A stretch of DNA of 64,000 nucleotides, taken from Eggerthella sinensis (lineage in GTDB: Bacteria; Actinomycetota; Coriobacteriia; Coriobacteriales; Eggerthellaceae). The notes below the pieces were generated by a model. It saw nothing but the letters and a program-made list of their open reading frames with translations. It had not been told where the DNA came from and ran no database searches. Of the stretch, positions 9,191 to 18,325 are shown one piece after another (position 1 is the first letter of the stretch; every line of letters begins with the position of its first letter). Where the stretch lies: assembly GCF_003339815.1 (NCBI RefSeq), contig NZ_PPTT01000002.1, positions 159,582 to 223,581 of the forward strand. The letters are read 5' to 3'. The position numbers were made by a program, and so were the translations under genes.

Positions 9191-9215
9191 GACGGCCGCC
9201 CGTGGGGCGGCCGTC
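9191..9215. terminator. Bidirectional terminator hairpin
   Basis: A perfect 11-bp stem (GACGGCCGCCC with its complement) and 3-base loop lie between the 43-residue ORF and the end of asd. Confidence 0.7.
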
Positions 9216-9240
9216 GCGAGCATGCGGTACGAGATGCGCC

Positions 9241-10290
9241 TTACGGCAGCAGCAGCTGGGCGATCTGCACGGCATTGAGGGCCGCGCCCTTGCGAATCTG
9301 GTCGGCCACCACCCACATGGCCAGGCCGTGATCCACCGTGTCGTCGCGGCGCAGGCGGCCGACGTACGTCTCGTTCGTGCCGGCGAGCAGGCCCGGCATG
9401 GGATACGTGTTCGTGTCGCAGTCGTCCATGACCACGATGCCCGGGAAGGCCTCGAGCGCGGCGCGCGCGGCGTCCATGCTCACCTCGTCGGCGAACTCCA
9501 CGTACACGGCCTCGGCATGGCAGCGCAGCACGGGCACGCGCACGCACGTGGCGGCGACGCGGATGTTCTCGTCGCCCATGATCTTCTTCGTCTCGACGAC
9601 CATCTTCCACTCTTCCTTCGTGGAGTCGTCTTCGAGGAACTTGTCGATATGCGGGATGCAGTTGAACGCGATGCGATGCTGGAACACCTCGACGGTGAGC
9701 TCGTCCTCGGGCGTGCCGTCGAGGAATTCGCGCGTCTGGTCGTACAGCTCGGCCATGGCCGGCGCGCCGCCGCCGCTGGCCGCCTGGTAGGTGGACACCA
9801 CCACGCGCTTGATGGGCGACAGGTCGTAGAGCGGCTTCAACGCCACCACCATCTGAATGGTGGAGCAGTTCGGGTTCGCAATCACGCCGTTGTGCCACGC
9901 CGCGTCGCCGGGGTTCACCTCGGGCACGATGAGCGGCACGTCCTCGTCCATGCGGAACGCGCTCGAGTTATCGATCATCACGGCGCCGGCCGCGGCAACG
10001 GCCTCGCGCATCTCCTTCGACACGCCCGCGCCGCACGAGAACAGCGCGATATCCACGCCCTCGAACGATTCCGGCGTCATCTCCTGCACCACGAGGTCGC
10101 CCGCCGGCACCTGGCCGCAGCCCAAGAACGGCAGCGTCTTGCCCGCCGAGCGTGCCGACGCGAGCGCCCGCACCTCGGAAGCCGGGAAGTCCACATCGTG
10201 CAGCACCTGCAAAAACTCGGCGCCTACCGCGCCCGTGGCCCCCGCAATCGCCACCACCGGATTCGCCGGCATCTCCTTCGTCCATGTCAT
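9241..10290 (-). CDS. asd: Aspartate-semialdehyde dehydrogenase
   Basis: 349 residues. It converts aspartyl-4-phosphate to aspartate semialdehyde with NADPH, the branch point for lysine/diaminopimelate, threonine and methionine synthesis. The Rossmann motif GATGAVG is at 17-23, and the active-site cysteine lies in NPNCSTIQ (Cys142). The length is normal. GGAGGAG precedes ATG 10290. It lies downstream of lysC on the same strand, separated by an inverted-repeat element that may reduce read-through. Confidence 0.96.
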   Translation of the reverse strand: MTWTKEMPANPVVAIAGATGAVGAEFLQVLHDVDFPASEVRALASARSAGKTLPFLGCGQVPAGDLVVQEMTPESFEGVDIALFSCGAGVSKEMREAVAAAGAVMIDNSSAFRMDEDVPLIVPEVNPGDAAWHNGVIANPNCSTIQMVVALKPLYDLSPIKRVVVSTYQAASGGGAPAMAELYDQTREFLDGTPEDELTVEVFQHRIAFNCIPHIDKFLEDDSTKEEWKMVVETKKIMGDENIRVAATCVRVPVLRCHAEAVYVEFADEVSMDAARAALEAFPGIVVMDDCDTNTYPMPGLLAGTNETYVGRLRRDDTVDHGLAMWVVADQIRKGAALNAVQIAQLLLP

Positions 10291-10329
10291 GGTTGCTCTC
10301 CTCCTTGGGTTTACCGGCTAGCGCCGCCG

Positions 10330-10425
10330 GGGATCCTTCGACTCGCTACGCTCGCTCAGGATGACAATGCATCACGTTTGTCATCCTGAGCGAAGGCGGC
10401 GCAAGCCGCCGCAGTCGAAGGATCC
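10330..10425. repeat. Interspersed inverted-repeat element between lysC and asd
   Basis: About 96 bases with 13-bp perfect outer arms (GGGATCCTTCGAC at 10330-10342 and its complement at 10413-10425) and inner arms around TCATCCTGAGCGAAG. This TCATCCTGAGC family of short intergenic repeats occurs in many bacterial genomes. It can fold into a long hairpin and may act as a terminator or mRNA stabiliser. It contains no coding sequence. Confidence 0.75.
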
Positions 10426-10447
10426 CGCACGGCGTCAGCGCAGAATA

Positions 10448-11728
10448 CTAGCGGCCTTTTGCCATCTTCGCGGCGATTTCTTCGGCGGACAGCTGGGTTT
10501 CCTCGAACACGCTGTCGGAGTCCAAATCGAACGCCTTGTGCAGGCAGCGCACCGCGGCTGCGGCCTGCGCGCCGTCCACCACCACGGACAGGCGGATGGG
10601 CGACGTCGAAATAGCCAGGATGTTGATCTGGTTCTCGCCCAACGTGGAGAACGCGCGCGCCGCCACGCCCGGCGACGACTTCATGCCCGTGCCCACGAGG
10701 CTCACCTTCGCGATATCCTCGTCCACGTCGTAGTCGCGTGCGTTGATGTCGGGCAGGATGCGCTCCACCGTCTCCTTCGCGCGCGCCAAGTCGGCGCCGG
10801 GGCACGTGAAGCTGATGTCGGTGATGCCGTCTTCGGAGATGTTCTGGATGATCATGTCCACGTTCGCCGCGTTGCCCGCCAGCGCGCTGAACACCTTCGC
10901 AGCCACGCCCGTCATATCGGGCACGCCGCGGATGGTGAACTTCACCTCGGACGTGTCGTGGGCGATGCCGGTGATGACAGCTTCCTCCATCATGTCGGTC
11001 TCCTCCTTGATATAGGTGCCCTCGGCATCGGAGAACGCCGAACGGGAATGGATGACAACCTCGTACTTGCGTGCGAATTCGACGGCGCGCATCTGCAGCA
11101 CGCCCGCGCCGGCGCTCGACAGCTCCAGCATGTCGTCGTACGAAATGGCGTCGAGCTTCTTGGCGCGCGGGCACACGCGCGGGTCGGCCGTGTACACGCC
11201 GTCCACGTCGGAGTAGATTTCGCAGACGTCAGCGCCCAGCCCGTGCGCCACCGCCACCGCCGTGGTGTCGGAGCCGCCGCGACCGAGCGTGGTGATGTCG
11301 CCGTTGGCGTCGATGCCCTGGAACCCGGCCACCACCGCGATGATCCCCTTGGAAACGGCCTCCATGATGCGCTCGTTGTGCACCATCATAATCTTGGCCT
11401 TCGCGTGCGTGCCGTCCGTCTCGATGCCGGCCTGGCGGCCCGTGAAGCTCATGGCCTTGTAGCCGCGCGCTTCGATGGCCATGGCCAACAGCGTCATGGA
11501 TACCTGCTCGCCGGTGGACAGCAGTCGGTCCATCTCGCGCGCAGGCGGATTGTCGTTGAGCGAGGCGGCGAGGCCTACCAGCTCGTCGGTGGTCTTGCCC
11601 ATGGCGGACACCACGGCTACCACCTGGTGGCCCGCCTGCTTCTTCGCGATGAGCTTCTTCGCAACCATCTGAATGCGCTCAGGCGAAGCGACGGACGTGC
11701 CCCCGAATTTTGCAACGATTAGCGACAT
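10448..11728 (-). CDS. lysC: Aspartate kinase
   Basis: 426 residues. The kinase domain begins MSLIVAKFGGTS and includes the aspartokinase blocks GRGGSDTTAVAVAHGLGA and DVDGVYTADPR. The C-terminus carries two ACT domains (for example FTIRGVPDMTGVAAKVFSAL and VGTGMKSSPGVAARAFSTL), the usual site of lysine/threonine feedback. It phosphorylates aspartate in the first step of the pathway completed by asd just downstream. ATG 11728 is chosen because the family always starts at the KFGGTS strand; the ribosome site is weak (GAAAGAG). Confidence 0.96.
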   Translation of the reverse strand: MSLIVAKFGGTSVASPERIQMVAKKLIAKKQAGHQVVAVVSAMGKTTDELVGLAASLNDNPPAREMDRLLSTGEQVSMTLLAMAIEARGYKAMSFTGRQAGIETDGTHAKAKIMMVHNERIMEAVSKGIIAVVAGFQGIDANGDITTLGRGGSDTTAVAVAHGLGADVCEIYSDVDGVYTADPRVCPRAKKLDAISYDDMLELSSAGAGVLQMRAVEFARKYEVVIHSRSAFSDAEGTYIKEETDMMEEAVITGIAHDTSEVKFTIRGVPDMTGVAAKVFSALAGNAANVDMIIQNISEDGITDISFTCPGADLARAKETVERILPDINARDYDVDEDIAKVSLVGTGMKSSPGVAARAFSTLGENQINILAISTSPIRLSVVVDGAQAAAAVRCLHKAFDLDSDSVFEETQLSAEEIAAKMAKGR

Positions 11729-11768
11729 GGTGCTCTTTCTCGTGCGTGATGAACCCAATCGGCTGTCC

Positions 11769-11774
11769 ACTATA
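11769..11774 (-). promoter_or_regulatory. Candidate lysC -10 box
   Basis: On the minus strand this reads TATAGT, giving a leader of roughly 35 bases. That is too short for a lysine riboswitch, and none is seen. Confidence 0.35.
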
Positions 11775-11860
11775 CCAAACGGCCGCGCACCGAACCAGAG
11801 CGACCCCCGCCACCTGCCGTTTTTTCACGGGGAAACAACAAGCACGAGCCTCAGCGACGC

Positions 11861-12637
11861 CTACACCTGCAACACGAACGGCCTGCCGCGCACCGTGGTC
11901 ACCTCGAGCGCCACGTCGTACACCTGCTCGAGCAGCGCCGGCGTCACCACGTCGCACGGGTCGCCCTGCGCCACGACGCGCCCTCCCGCAAGTGCCACCA
12001 GGTGGTCGCTGTAGTGCAGCGCCTGGTTCACGTCGTGCAGCACCATGACCACCGTCATGCCGAACTCCCGGTTCAGCCGTTGCACGAGATGCAGGATGTC
12101 CAGCTGGTAGCGCACATCGAGGAAGGTGGTGGGCTCGTCGAGCAGCAGCACCTGCGAGCCCTGCGCCAACGCCATGGCAATCCACGCGCGCTGCGCCTGG
12201 CCGCCCGACAGCGACGAGACGGGAAGCTTGGCGAAATCCGTGAGGCCCGTGGTTTCCAGCGCCCACGCCACCATGCGCTCGTCCTCGTCGGTGTCCGCCG
12301 CGCGCCCGATGCCGCGATGCGGGAAGCGCCCGTACGCCACGAGCTTCTCCACGGCCAGGTCAACCGGCACCGTATTGCGCTGATGCACGATGGCGACGAG
12401 CTTCGCGAAATCCTTGAGGCGCAGCTGCCCCACGTCGCCGCCGCGCAAGAAGATGCTGCCCGCCTGGGCTTTCAGGTTCTTCGTCATGAGGTTGAACAGC
12501 GTGGACTTTCCCGAGCCGTTCGCGCCGATGAGCGTGGTGACCACGCCCTCGCGCAGCTCGAGGTCGAGGCCTTCGAAGATGCGCTGATCGCCGTACGCGA
12601 ACGACAGCCCCTGTATCGTGAACACGTTATTCGCCAT
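11861..12637 (-). CDS. Haem/iron ABC transporter ATP-binding protein
   Basis: 258 residues. Walker A GANGSGKST (38-46), signature LSGGQ (143-147) and Walker B VLLLDEPT (163-170) are all intact. The sequence is of the FecE/BtuD type that powers iron, siderophore, haem or B12 importers. It overlaps the permease gene by 11 bases and is the last gene of the haem operon running from 18257. Confidence 0.93.
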   Translation of the reverse strand: MANNVFTIQGLSFAYGDQRIFEGLDLELREGVVTTLIGANGSGKSTLFNLMTKNLKAQAGSIFLRGGDVGQLRLKDFAKLVAIVHQRNTVPVDLAVEKLVAYGRFPHRGIGRAADTDEDERMVAWALETTGLTDFAKLPVSSLSGGQAQRAWIAMALAQGSQVLLLDEPTTFLDVRYQLDILHLVQRLNREFGMTVVMVLHDVNQALHYSDHLVALAGGRVVAQGDPCDVVTPALLEQVYDVALEVTTVRGRPFVLQV

Positions 12638-13619
12638 AGTTGTTGCGCGCCTTCCTCAACAGCAGGATGAACACCGGACCGCCCACAATCGACATGATGA
12701 CGGCGGCGCTGATTTCGTACGGAGCCGCCACCGTGCGGCCGATGGTGTCGGCCAACAGCAGGCAGAACGCCCCCAGCACGATGGAGTACGGGATGAGCAC
12801 CCGATGCGCCGTGCCCACCAGCAACCGCGCGATATGCGGCACGATAAGTCCGAGGAAGCTGATCGGCCCGATGACGGCCGTGCTGATGGACGCCAGCAGC
12901 ACGGCGATGGCCGAGATGGCCAGGCGATTCTTGTTCACATCGACGCCCAGCGAACGCGCCGTCTTGTCCTCGAGCGCCAGCAGGTCGCACCGCTTCGCCG
13001 TGAACAGCGCCAACAGCAGCCCCACGGCCGCATAGCTTGCGAGCGTCCACAGGTCGTCCCAGGTCTTCATCGTGATATTCGCGTCCACGAGGCTGGCCAC
13101 GCCGCTCATGGTGGAGCCCGTCCCCGAATCGAACGCCGACATGATGCCCGTGAACATGGCGCTCACGGCCACGCCCACGAGGATGATGCGCAGCGGCGAC
13201 AGGCCGCCGCGCCACGACAGGCCGTACACGATGAGGAACGCCGCCATGCCGCCCGCGAACGCGAACAAGGGCGTGAACAGGAACAGCGCCGGGAAGAACG
13301 CCGTCACCAGCACGGCCACGAGCGACGCGCCCGAACTGATGCCGATGATGCCCGGGTCGGCCAGCGGGTTACGGATGGCGGCCTGCAACAGCACGCCCGA
13401 CACCGCCGTGGCCGCGCCGCCCACCATGGCGATGAAGATGCGTGGGAACCGCAGGTCGTAAATCGTGGACACCGTGTCGTCGTACGCCACGAACAAGCCG
13501 TTGATCAGCTGCTCGGGGCTCACGTGCAAGCTGCCCGTGTTCACGGCCACCAAGAACAGCGCCACGAGCGCCGCCGCCGTCAGCACGAACGCCGCGATTC
13601 GTTTCAGGATGCTCACCAT
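12627..13619 (-). CDS. Haem/iron ABC transporter permease (FecCD family)
   Basis: 330 residues with about 9-10 membrane helices and the FecCD hallmarks RFPRIFIAMVGGAATAVSG and NPLADPGIIGISSGAS, plus the coupling-loop motif LGLIVPHIAR. It forms the membrane channel for the substrate delivered by the IsdE-like lipoprotein. ATG 13619 (MVSILKRI) lies 7 bases inside the end of the upstream gene. The longer reading-frame start would add a basic non-helical tail and is not supported. Confidence 0.93.
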   Translation of the reverse strand: MVSILKRIAAFVLTAAALVALFLVAVNTGSLHVSPEQLINGLFVAYDDTVSTIYDLRFPRIFIAMVGGAATAVSGVLLQAAIRNPLADPGIIGISSGASLVAVLVTAFFPALFLFTPLFAFAGGMAAFLIVYGLSWRGGLSPLRIILVGVAVSAMFTGIMSAFDSGTGSTMSGVASLVDANITMKTWDDLWTLASYAAVGLLLALFTAKRCDLLALEDKTARSLGVDVNKNRLAISAIAVLLASISTAVIGPISFLGLIVPHIARLLVGTAHRVLIPYSIVLGAFCLLLADTIGRTVAAPYEISAAVIMSIVGGPVFILLLRKARNNYGE

Positions 13620-14560
13620 GAGGTCTCCGTGTCTCCTTCTTCCCACAGCACGCCCCGCACGTGCTCCAACGCTTCGGGGTAGTTGAACTGGGCGCTCATG
13701 CCGAACAGCTCGGAGGGAAGGTCGTACACGCGGCCTTCCTGCACGGCGCGGAAATGCTTCCAGATGTCGTTCGTGGCGAACTCGTTGGCGAACATGGCCA
13801 TCACCTGCTCGGGCAGCGCATGGGACGTGCGCAGGATGAGGTCGGGGTCGCGCGCCTGCATGTCCTCGGTGTTCACGTTGATGAACTCCTCGGACGAATC
13901 GGCGTAGACGTTCACGCCGCCGGCCAGCTCGACGAGGCTGCCCACGTAGCTGTTCGGCGTGGCCACCACGTACGAACCGGGGACGCCCATCAGGATGAGC
14001 ACCGTCGGCGCCTCCTTGTCCTCGTTCTGCGCGCGATAGGCCTCGATGAACTCCTCGTACTCGTCAACGAGCGCCTGCGCCTGCTCCGTGCGGTCGAACC
14101 TCTCGCCCAGGTAGGCCATGGAATCGTACAGGCCCTGAACGCTGCGCAGGTTCAAGAACACGGACGCCGTCATGATGGACGCGTACTTGGGCTGCAAATC
14201 GCTTTGCAGGGAGTTGGGAGACAGCACGTAGTCGGGTCGCAGCGACTTCAAAATCTCCAGGTCGGGAGCCATTGCCGTACCGATCTGGTCCACGTCGGCG
14301 TAGCGTTCGGGCAGGCCGCGCGACGTGGTGGGAACCCCCGTCAGGTCGAGGTCGAGCTTGTCGCAGAGCTCGGCGATGGCGGGAGAGGTGGCAACGATGC
14401 GCGGCTCATAGGTTCCGTCCTCGCGTTCCGCACGCTCCGGATGCTGATCGACGCAGCCCGCGAGCAGCAACGAGCAGGCGAGGCACGCCGAGAGGACGAA
14501 CGCGCCCGCCCGGCGCGCCGCCCTCCCCACCGCGCCGCACGTCGATGCGCGCTCAGGCAC
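13613..14560 (-). CDS. IsdE-like haem-binding lipoprotein
   Basis: 315 residues from a GTG that overlaps the preceding stop by 8 bases. A signal sequence ends in lipobox LLAGC (Cys36). The mature part matches staphylococcal IsdE closely: GVPTTSRGLPERY, the segment GTAMAPDLE (Met97, aligned to the IsdE axial methionine) and RTSHALPEQV (His247, aligned to the axial histidine), then NDIWKHF and GRVYDL. It should accept haem from surface proteins and pass it to the permease. Both iron ligands are conserved, which favours haem over siderophores. An upstream in-frame ATG would create a long Arg/Pro-rich tail inside the previous gene and is rejected. Confidence 0.88.
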   Translation of the reverse strand: MPERASTCGAVGRAARRAGAFVLSACLACSLLLAGCVDQHPERAEREDGTYEPRIVATSPAIAELCDKLDLDLTGVPTTSRGLPERYADVDQIGTAMAPDLEILKSLRPDYVLSPNSLQSDLQPKYASIMTASVFLNLRSVQGLYDSMAYLGERFDRTEQAQALVDEYEEFIEAYRAQNEDKEAPTVLILMGVPGSYVVATPNSYVGSLVELAGGVNVYADSSEEFINVNTEDMQARDPDLILRTSHALPEQVMAMFANEFATNDIWKHFRAVQEGRVYDLPSELFGMSAQFNYPEALEHVRGVLWEEGDTETSW

Positions 14561-15494
14561 GGCTCGCACGCTCGTCGGGCGCTGCGGCGGCAGCGGCCGC
14601 AGCGGCGGCGCTCGCCTGTCGGGCGCGCTTCGGGCGCAGGTACGCCGCGTACACCGCCACGCCGGCAACCGCGATCACCGCCACGGCAACGCCCGCGATC
14701 GTCGCGATGGTGCCGCCGTCGAGCGATGCCTCCGCCTGCTTGCCGCCCGTGACCTCGCGGCCCTCTTCGTCGAACTCCTGCACGCCCTCGTTGGCCGAAG
14801 CGCCGGTGAGGTCGTCGGCGCTCTGTGCCTGCTCGCCTTCGGCGTCTTCCGTGCCGCCGGACGCTCCCGCATCGCCGGAAGCGGTGGCCGAAGCCGCGGC
14901 TGCTGCCGCGGGAGCCGCGTCGTCGGTGCCCTCGCCCGACGTCACGCTCACCACGAACGTGCCGTCCGCATCGCCCTCCTGCAACGCCCCGAACGTGATG
15001 AAGTACACCACCGCACGGCCCATGGGAATCACGTCCATGGAGCAGCGCAGGGTTGCCGTCTCGCTGGGTATCGCAATGCGATAATCGGCCGTGGCGGTGG
15101 AGGTGGCGCTGTCGGTGCCCGTTTGCATCTGCACGACCTCGACAGGCTCGTACGATGCTCCGTCTTCGGACGCTTCAAGCGAGATGCTGCTGATCTGATC
15201 GGCCAGCTTGAAGCGCAGGCTCGCGTACATAACGCCGTCCGTATCGCGCTCGATCAGGGCGTTCTCGTACACGATGCTCGTTACCATGGACTCGGCCAGC
15301 GCGACATTGCTGCCGCCGGCCGCATCTTCGATGGCGCCCGTCGCGGGGTTTTCGTAGGTGGGGTTCGTCGAAGCCGTGTACACGGCCGAAACGGCGGCGA
15401 ACGCAGACCCCGGGGAAACGGCGCTCGCCACGAGGACGAGCGCCGCTGCCAGGGCAAAGGCCGCCGCGTATGCAGATCGAATACGCGTGGTCAT
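14553..15494 (-). CDS. Shp-like bis-methionine haem-binding surface protein
   Basis: 313 residues. A signal peptide (1-34) is followed by a domain that resembles streptococcal Shp: NPATGAIEDAAGG, ESMVTSIVYENALIE, and MDVIPMGRAVVYF. Shp binds haem through two methionines; the corresponding Met70 (ESMV) and Met158 (IPMG) are present. An Ala/Glu-rich linker leads to one membrane helix (about 250-272), a basic stop (RPKRAR) and an unusual poly-Ala tail. It lacks a sortase signal, so it sits in the membrane and could relay haem from the NEAT protein to the IsdE-like lipoprotein. It lies 21 bases after the NEAT gene. Confidence 0.8.
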   Translation of the reverse strand: MTTRIRSAYAAAFALAAALVLVASAVSPGSAFAAVSAVYTASTNPTYENPATGAIEDAAGGSNVALAESMVTSIVYENALIERDTDGVMYASLRFKLADQISSISLEASEDGASYEPVEVVQMQTGTDSATSTATADYRIAIPSETATLRCSMDVIPMGRAVVYFITFGALQEGDADGTFVVSVTSGEGTDDAAPAAAAAASATASGDAGASGGTEDAEGEQAQSADDLTGASANEGVQEFDEEGREVTGGKQAEASLDGGTIATIAGVAVAVIAVAGVAVYAAYLRPKRARQASAAAAAAAAAAPDERASRA

Positions 15495-15515
15495 ACTATG
15501 CCTTTCCGTCGATGC

Positions 15516-18257
15516 TTACTTCTGCCGGGCCATGCGACGGCGAGCCGTCAACGCAACCGCCGCACCCGCGACCAGCGCGCCGCCCGCAAGGGTCGCCACG
15601 CCCGTGGTGGCGTCGCCCGTCTGAGCCAGGTTGGACGAGGACGCCGCCACGCTGCTCTGGCCCGTGCCCCGGTCCTTCGCCTGCGAGAGGTACAGGTGCA
15701 TGTCGGCAACCTGCGACTGGCCGATGCCCAGCTGCGCCATCATGGTGATGGACATGTCGATGGGAATCACCGTGTCGCTCTCGGCGGCCGGAATGGAGAA
15801 CGTGAACTGGTTGCCGCTCTGCGCAATCGCGGTGCCCTGGTACGACAGCGACTTGATGTACTCCAAGCCCTGCGTCGTCGCGGCGAAGCTCACCGTGAAG
15901 GTGCCGTTCTCCTGCGGACGCACGAGCGCCGTGTCGCCGAAGTACGGCGCGGCCATGGACTTCTCGGTCACGCTCCCCTGCTTGAAGAACGCGATGGGCA
16001 CCTCGTAGGTGTGGCCCACCTGGAACATGACGTTCTCGCTGGCGTTGAAGCGGTCGATGGCCTCCTTCAACGACGTGGCGGCCTCGTTCACCGCATCCTG
16101 CGAAGCGTTCGCATCGTTCAGCACCGCGCGTGCCGCCGAAAGCGTGCTCTGGAAGCTCTCCCATGCCGCATCGCTCTTCTTGCCCTGCGTCATGGCGGAA
16201 GCCTCGTCAACCAGGCCCTGGAGCGTGGACTTGTCGACGCGCACCACCGGGGTATCGCCGCTCTTGAGCGCGATGGTGGACGTGTCCACGGTCATGGCGT
16301 ACGTGATGTCCATGTTCATGGTGCCGCCCACGTGCAGGGCCAGATCGATCGCGCTCTCGAGCGAGGGCACGTTGAAGGTGTACGTCTTGTTGGCGGACTG
16401 CTTGACGGCCTGGCCGTTGTAGGTGAGGTCGCCGATGGCCTCGTCGTAGCCCGTCGAGCCGCCGAAGTACACCGTCACGTCGTACGTGCCGTCCTCTCGC
16501 AGGCTCAGTTCCACCGTCGTGCCGAAGTACTTGGTCACCATCTGCTGAAGCATGGCGTCCATGCCGGCGAACGAGCCCGTGCCCGCGTAGCTCACGGAAG
16601 CCGTGTAGGTTTTACCCACCGTCATGCCGTACTGGCCCGACGGGGTTTCCTTGTCCGCGCTGTTCTTGAACGTCTCGATGGCGGCGTTCAGCTGGGCGGT
16701 CACGCCGTCGACGCCCTGCTGCGGGATGCTCTCGCTCGCAGCGGCTTTCTCGGCCGTCGTGATAGCCGCCTGCAACGCATCCCATGCCTCGTCGGTCTTG
16801 GCGCCCTGCTCGAGCGCCTTCGCGGTGGCGAGGGCCTCGTTCAGCTTGGTCTTGTCGGCCTTCGCCACGTCGTCGTCGCCGTCGTCGACAGCGGGCACGT
16901 TGCTCAGATCGAACGTGATGGTGTCGGTAATCACCATGGGCATGTTGTCGGAGCTCAGCGACACCTCGATGCTGGCGGGCAGCTCTTTGAAGGTAAGCAC
17001 GAACGCGTTGTCCGTCACCGCGTACTTCGTGCCATCGTACGTGAGGGCGAACCCGGCGGCAGCCGCGCCCGTCGAGGTGACCGGCAGCTTCACCGTGTAG
17101 GTGCCGCTCCGGTAGACGACGGTCGCTTCCGACTCCATGAAACGGGATGCCATGCTGCCGTACTTCGCCCACGTGATGGCGGCCGGGTACTCCTTGCCCT
17201 CCACGATGGTATCGTCGGAGCCGCTGTCGTCGCCGGGCTCACCGGGCTCACTGGGCTCACCGGGTTCGGGCGTCGTCGCGCCTTCGGTGGCGCCCGCCGT
17301 GTCGAAGGTGGCGAAGGCGCTGTGCGTCATCTCTTGCTCTATAGCGGCCACGTAATACGTGAAGCCCACCTCGACGGCACCGTCGAGGCTGTCGAGGGTG
17401 CCCGTGAACACGTAGTTGCCGTCAGCGTCGCGCGTCGGCGTGGTGGGAGCCTTGTCGGCGCCCAGCGTGAGCGCCTTGAACTCGTAGGCGTCGCCGGCCT
17501 TCACGACGAAGGTCACGGTGTAGGAGCCTTCGTTCACCTGCACGGTTGCGTTGGGGTTGAGCATGGTGCCGGCCATGGAGGGCTTGCCGCTCGCATCGGT
17601 GAACGAGAGCGGCACCGTGTAGGTCTTGCCCACTTCCAGCTGATCGCCCGCATCCGGATCGGTGCCGGGATTGTCGGGGGTCGGATCGGGATCGGGCGTG
17701 GGCTCCGGGTCGGGCGTCGGCGTCGGGTCGGGCTCGGGTTCGACCACCGGCGGCTGCGTGGGCAAGCTGGAGGTGTCGAACGACAGCACCGTGGGCATGC
17801 TGGTACCCATGAGATTCACCTGCACCTGCAACGTGACGTTCTCAAGCGACGACAGCGCGAAGCGGTACGTCTTGACGTCTCCCACCGTCGACACCACCGT
17901 GGCCGTCGCGCCGTTGCATACGATATCGCCCACTGCCTCGGGTTGCTGCACCGTTGAAACCTCGACGGCGTACGCCCCGTTGGCGTACGTCACCGTAGCC
18001 GACGACGAGAAGTACTGCGCCATCATGGACGTGCCGCCGGTAGTCTTCAACCACGACACCGGCACCGTGTACGCCTGCCCCTCTTCCAAATAGAACCCGT
18101 CGCCCGTGGCCGCTGCGGCCACCGTCGCCGTCGCTCCGCCCGCACCGTCGCCCTGCGCGAACGCCATCGTCGGCACCATGCCCGCAGTCAACGTTGCCGC
18201 AAGCATCACCGCCGCGCCGCGCTTCGCAAACGAGAACCCCTGCCTCGATCTGATCAT
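15516..18257 (-). CDS. Multi-NEAT-domain cell-surface haem protein with LAQTG anchor
   Basis: 913 residues. A signal peptide (1-34) is followed by five related beta-rich modules at about 60-165, 205-320, 350-452, 544-660 and 742-858. Most carry NEAT-like features (Y-V-P openings, SMMAQYF-type helices, NGxYxVxV strands). Two FIVAR-type helical bundles lie at 467-532 and 674-739, and a Pro-Asp repeat linker at 172-204. The C-terminus has LAQTG (877-881), a hydrophobic helix and RRR, a sorting signal of the LAxTG type used by class E sortases. It probably captures haem at the wall. The usual YxxxY ligand pair is not obvious; modules end in Met-rich strands instead. ATG 18257 follows AAAGGAAG. 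Confidence 0.8.
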   Translation of the reverse strand: MIRSRQGFSFAKRGAAVMLAATLTAGMVPTMAFAQGDGAGGATATVAAAATGDGFYLEEGQAYTVPVSWLKTTGGTSMMAQYFSSSATVTYANGAYAVEVSTVQQPEAVGDIVCNGATATVVSTVGDVKTYRFALSSLENVTLQVQVNLMGTSMPTVLSFDTSSLPTQPPVVEPEPDPTPTPDPEPTPDPDPTPDNPGTDPDAGDQLEVGKTYTVPLSFTDASGKPSMAGTMLNPNATVQVNEGSYTVTFVVKAGDAYEFKALTLGADKAPTTPTRDADGNYVFTGTLDSLDGAVEVGFTYYVAAIEQEMTHSAFATFDTAGATEGATTPEPGEPSEPGEPGDDSGSDDTIVEGKEYPAAITWAKYGSMASRFMESEATVVYRSGTYTVKLPVTSTGAAAAGFALTYDGTKYAVTDNAFVLTFKELPASIEVSLSSDNMPMVITDTITFDLSNVPAVDDGDDDVAKADKTKLNEALATAKALEQGAKTDEAWDALQAAITTAEKAAASESIPQQGVDGVTAQLNAAIETFKNSADKETPSGQYGMTVGKTYTASVSYAGTGSFAGMDAMLQQMVTKYFGTTVELSLREDGTYDVTVYFGGSTGYDEAIGDLTYNGQAVKQSANKTYTFNVPSLESAIDLALHVGGTMNMDITYAMTVDTSTIALKSGDTPVVRVDKSTLQGLVDEASAMTQGKKSDAAWESFQSTLSAARAVLNDANASQDAVNEAATSLKEAIDRFNASENVMFQVGHTYEVPIAFFKQGSVTEKSMAAPYFGDTALVRPQENGTFTVSFAATTQGLEYIKSLSYQGTAIAQSGNQFTFSIPAAESDTVIPIDMSITMMAQLGIGQSQVADMHLYLSQAKDRGTGQSSVAASSSNLAQTGDATTGVATLAGGALVAGAAVALTARRRMARQK

Positions 18258-18325
18258 GCATGCTTCCTTTCGCTTTGTGGTCGCGCCCCGCGCCCCGTCC
18301 AACCGCCGTCGGCGCTTGCTCCTTT

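Noticed and set aside
11821..11840. A second parS-like sequence (TTTTTCACGGGGAAACA)
   Set aside because: The central CACGTG is lost and the dyad is imperfect; too degenerate for ParB.
11729..11860. Lysine riboswitch before lysC
   Set aside because: The apparent leader is about 35 bases and has no elaborate stems.
15123..17957. A 944-residue plus-strand open frame
   Set aside because: Antisense to the NEAT-like gene, which has a signal peptide, repeated domains and a sorting signal; the plus frame has none.
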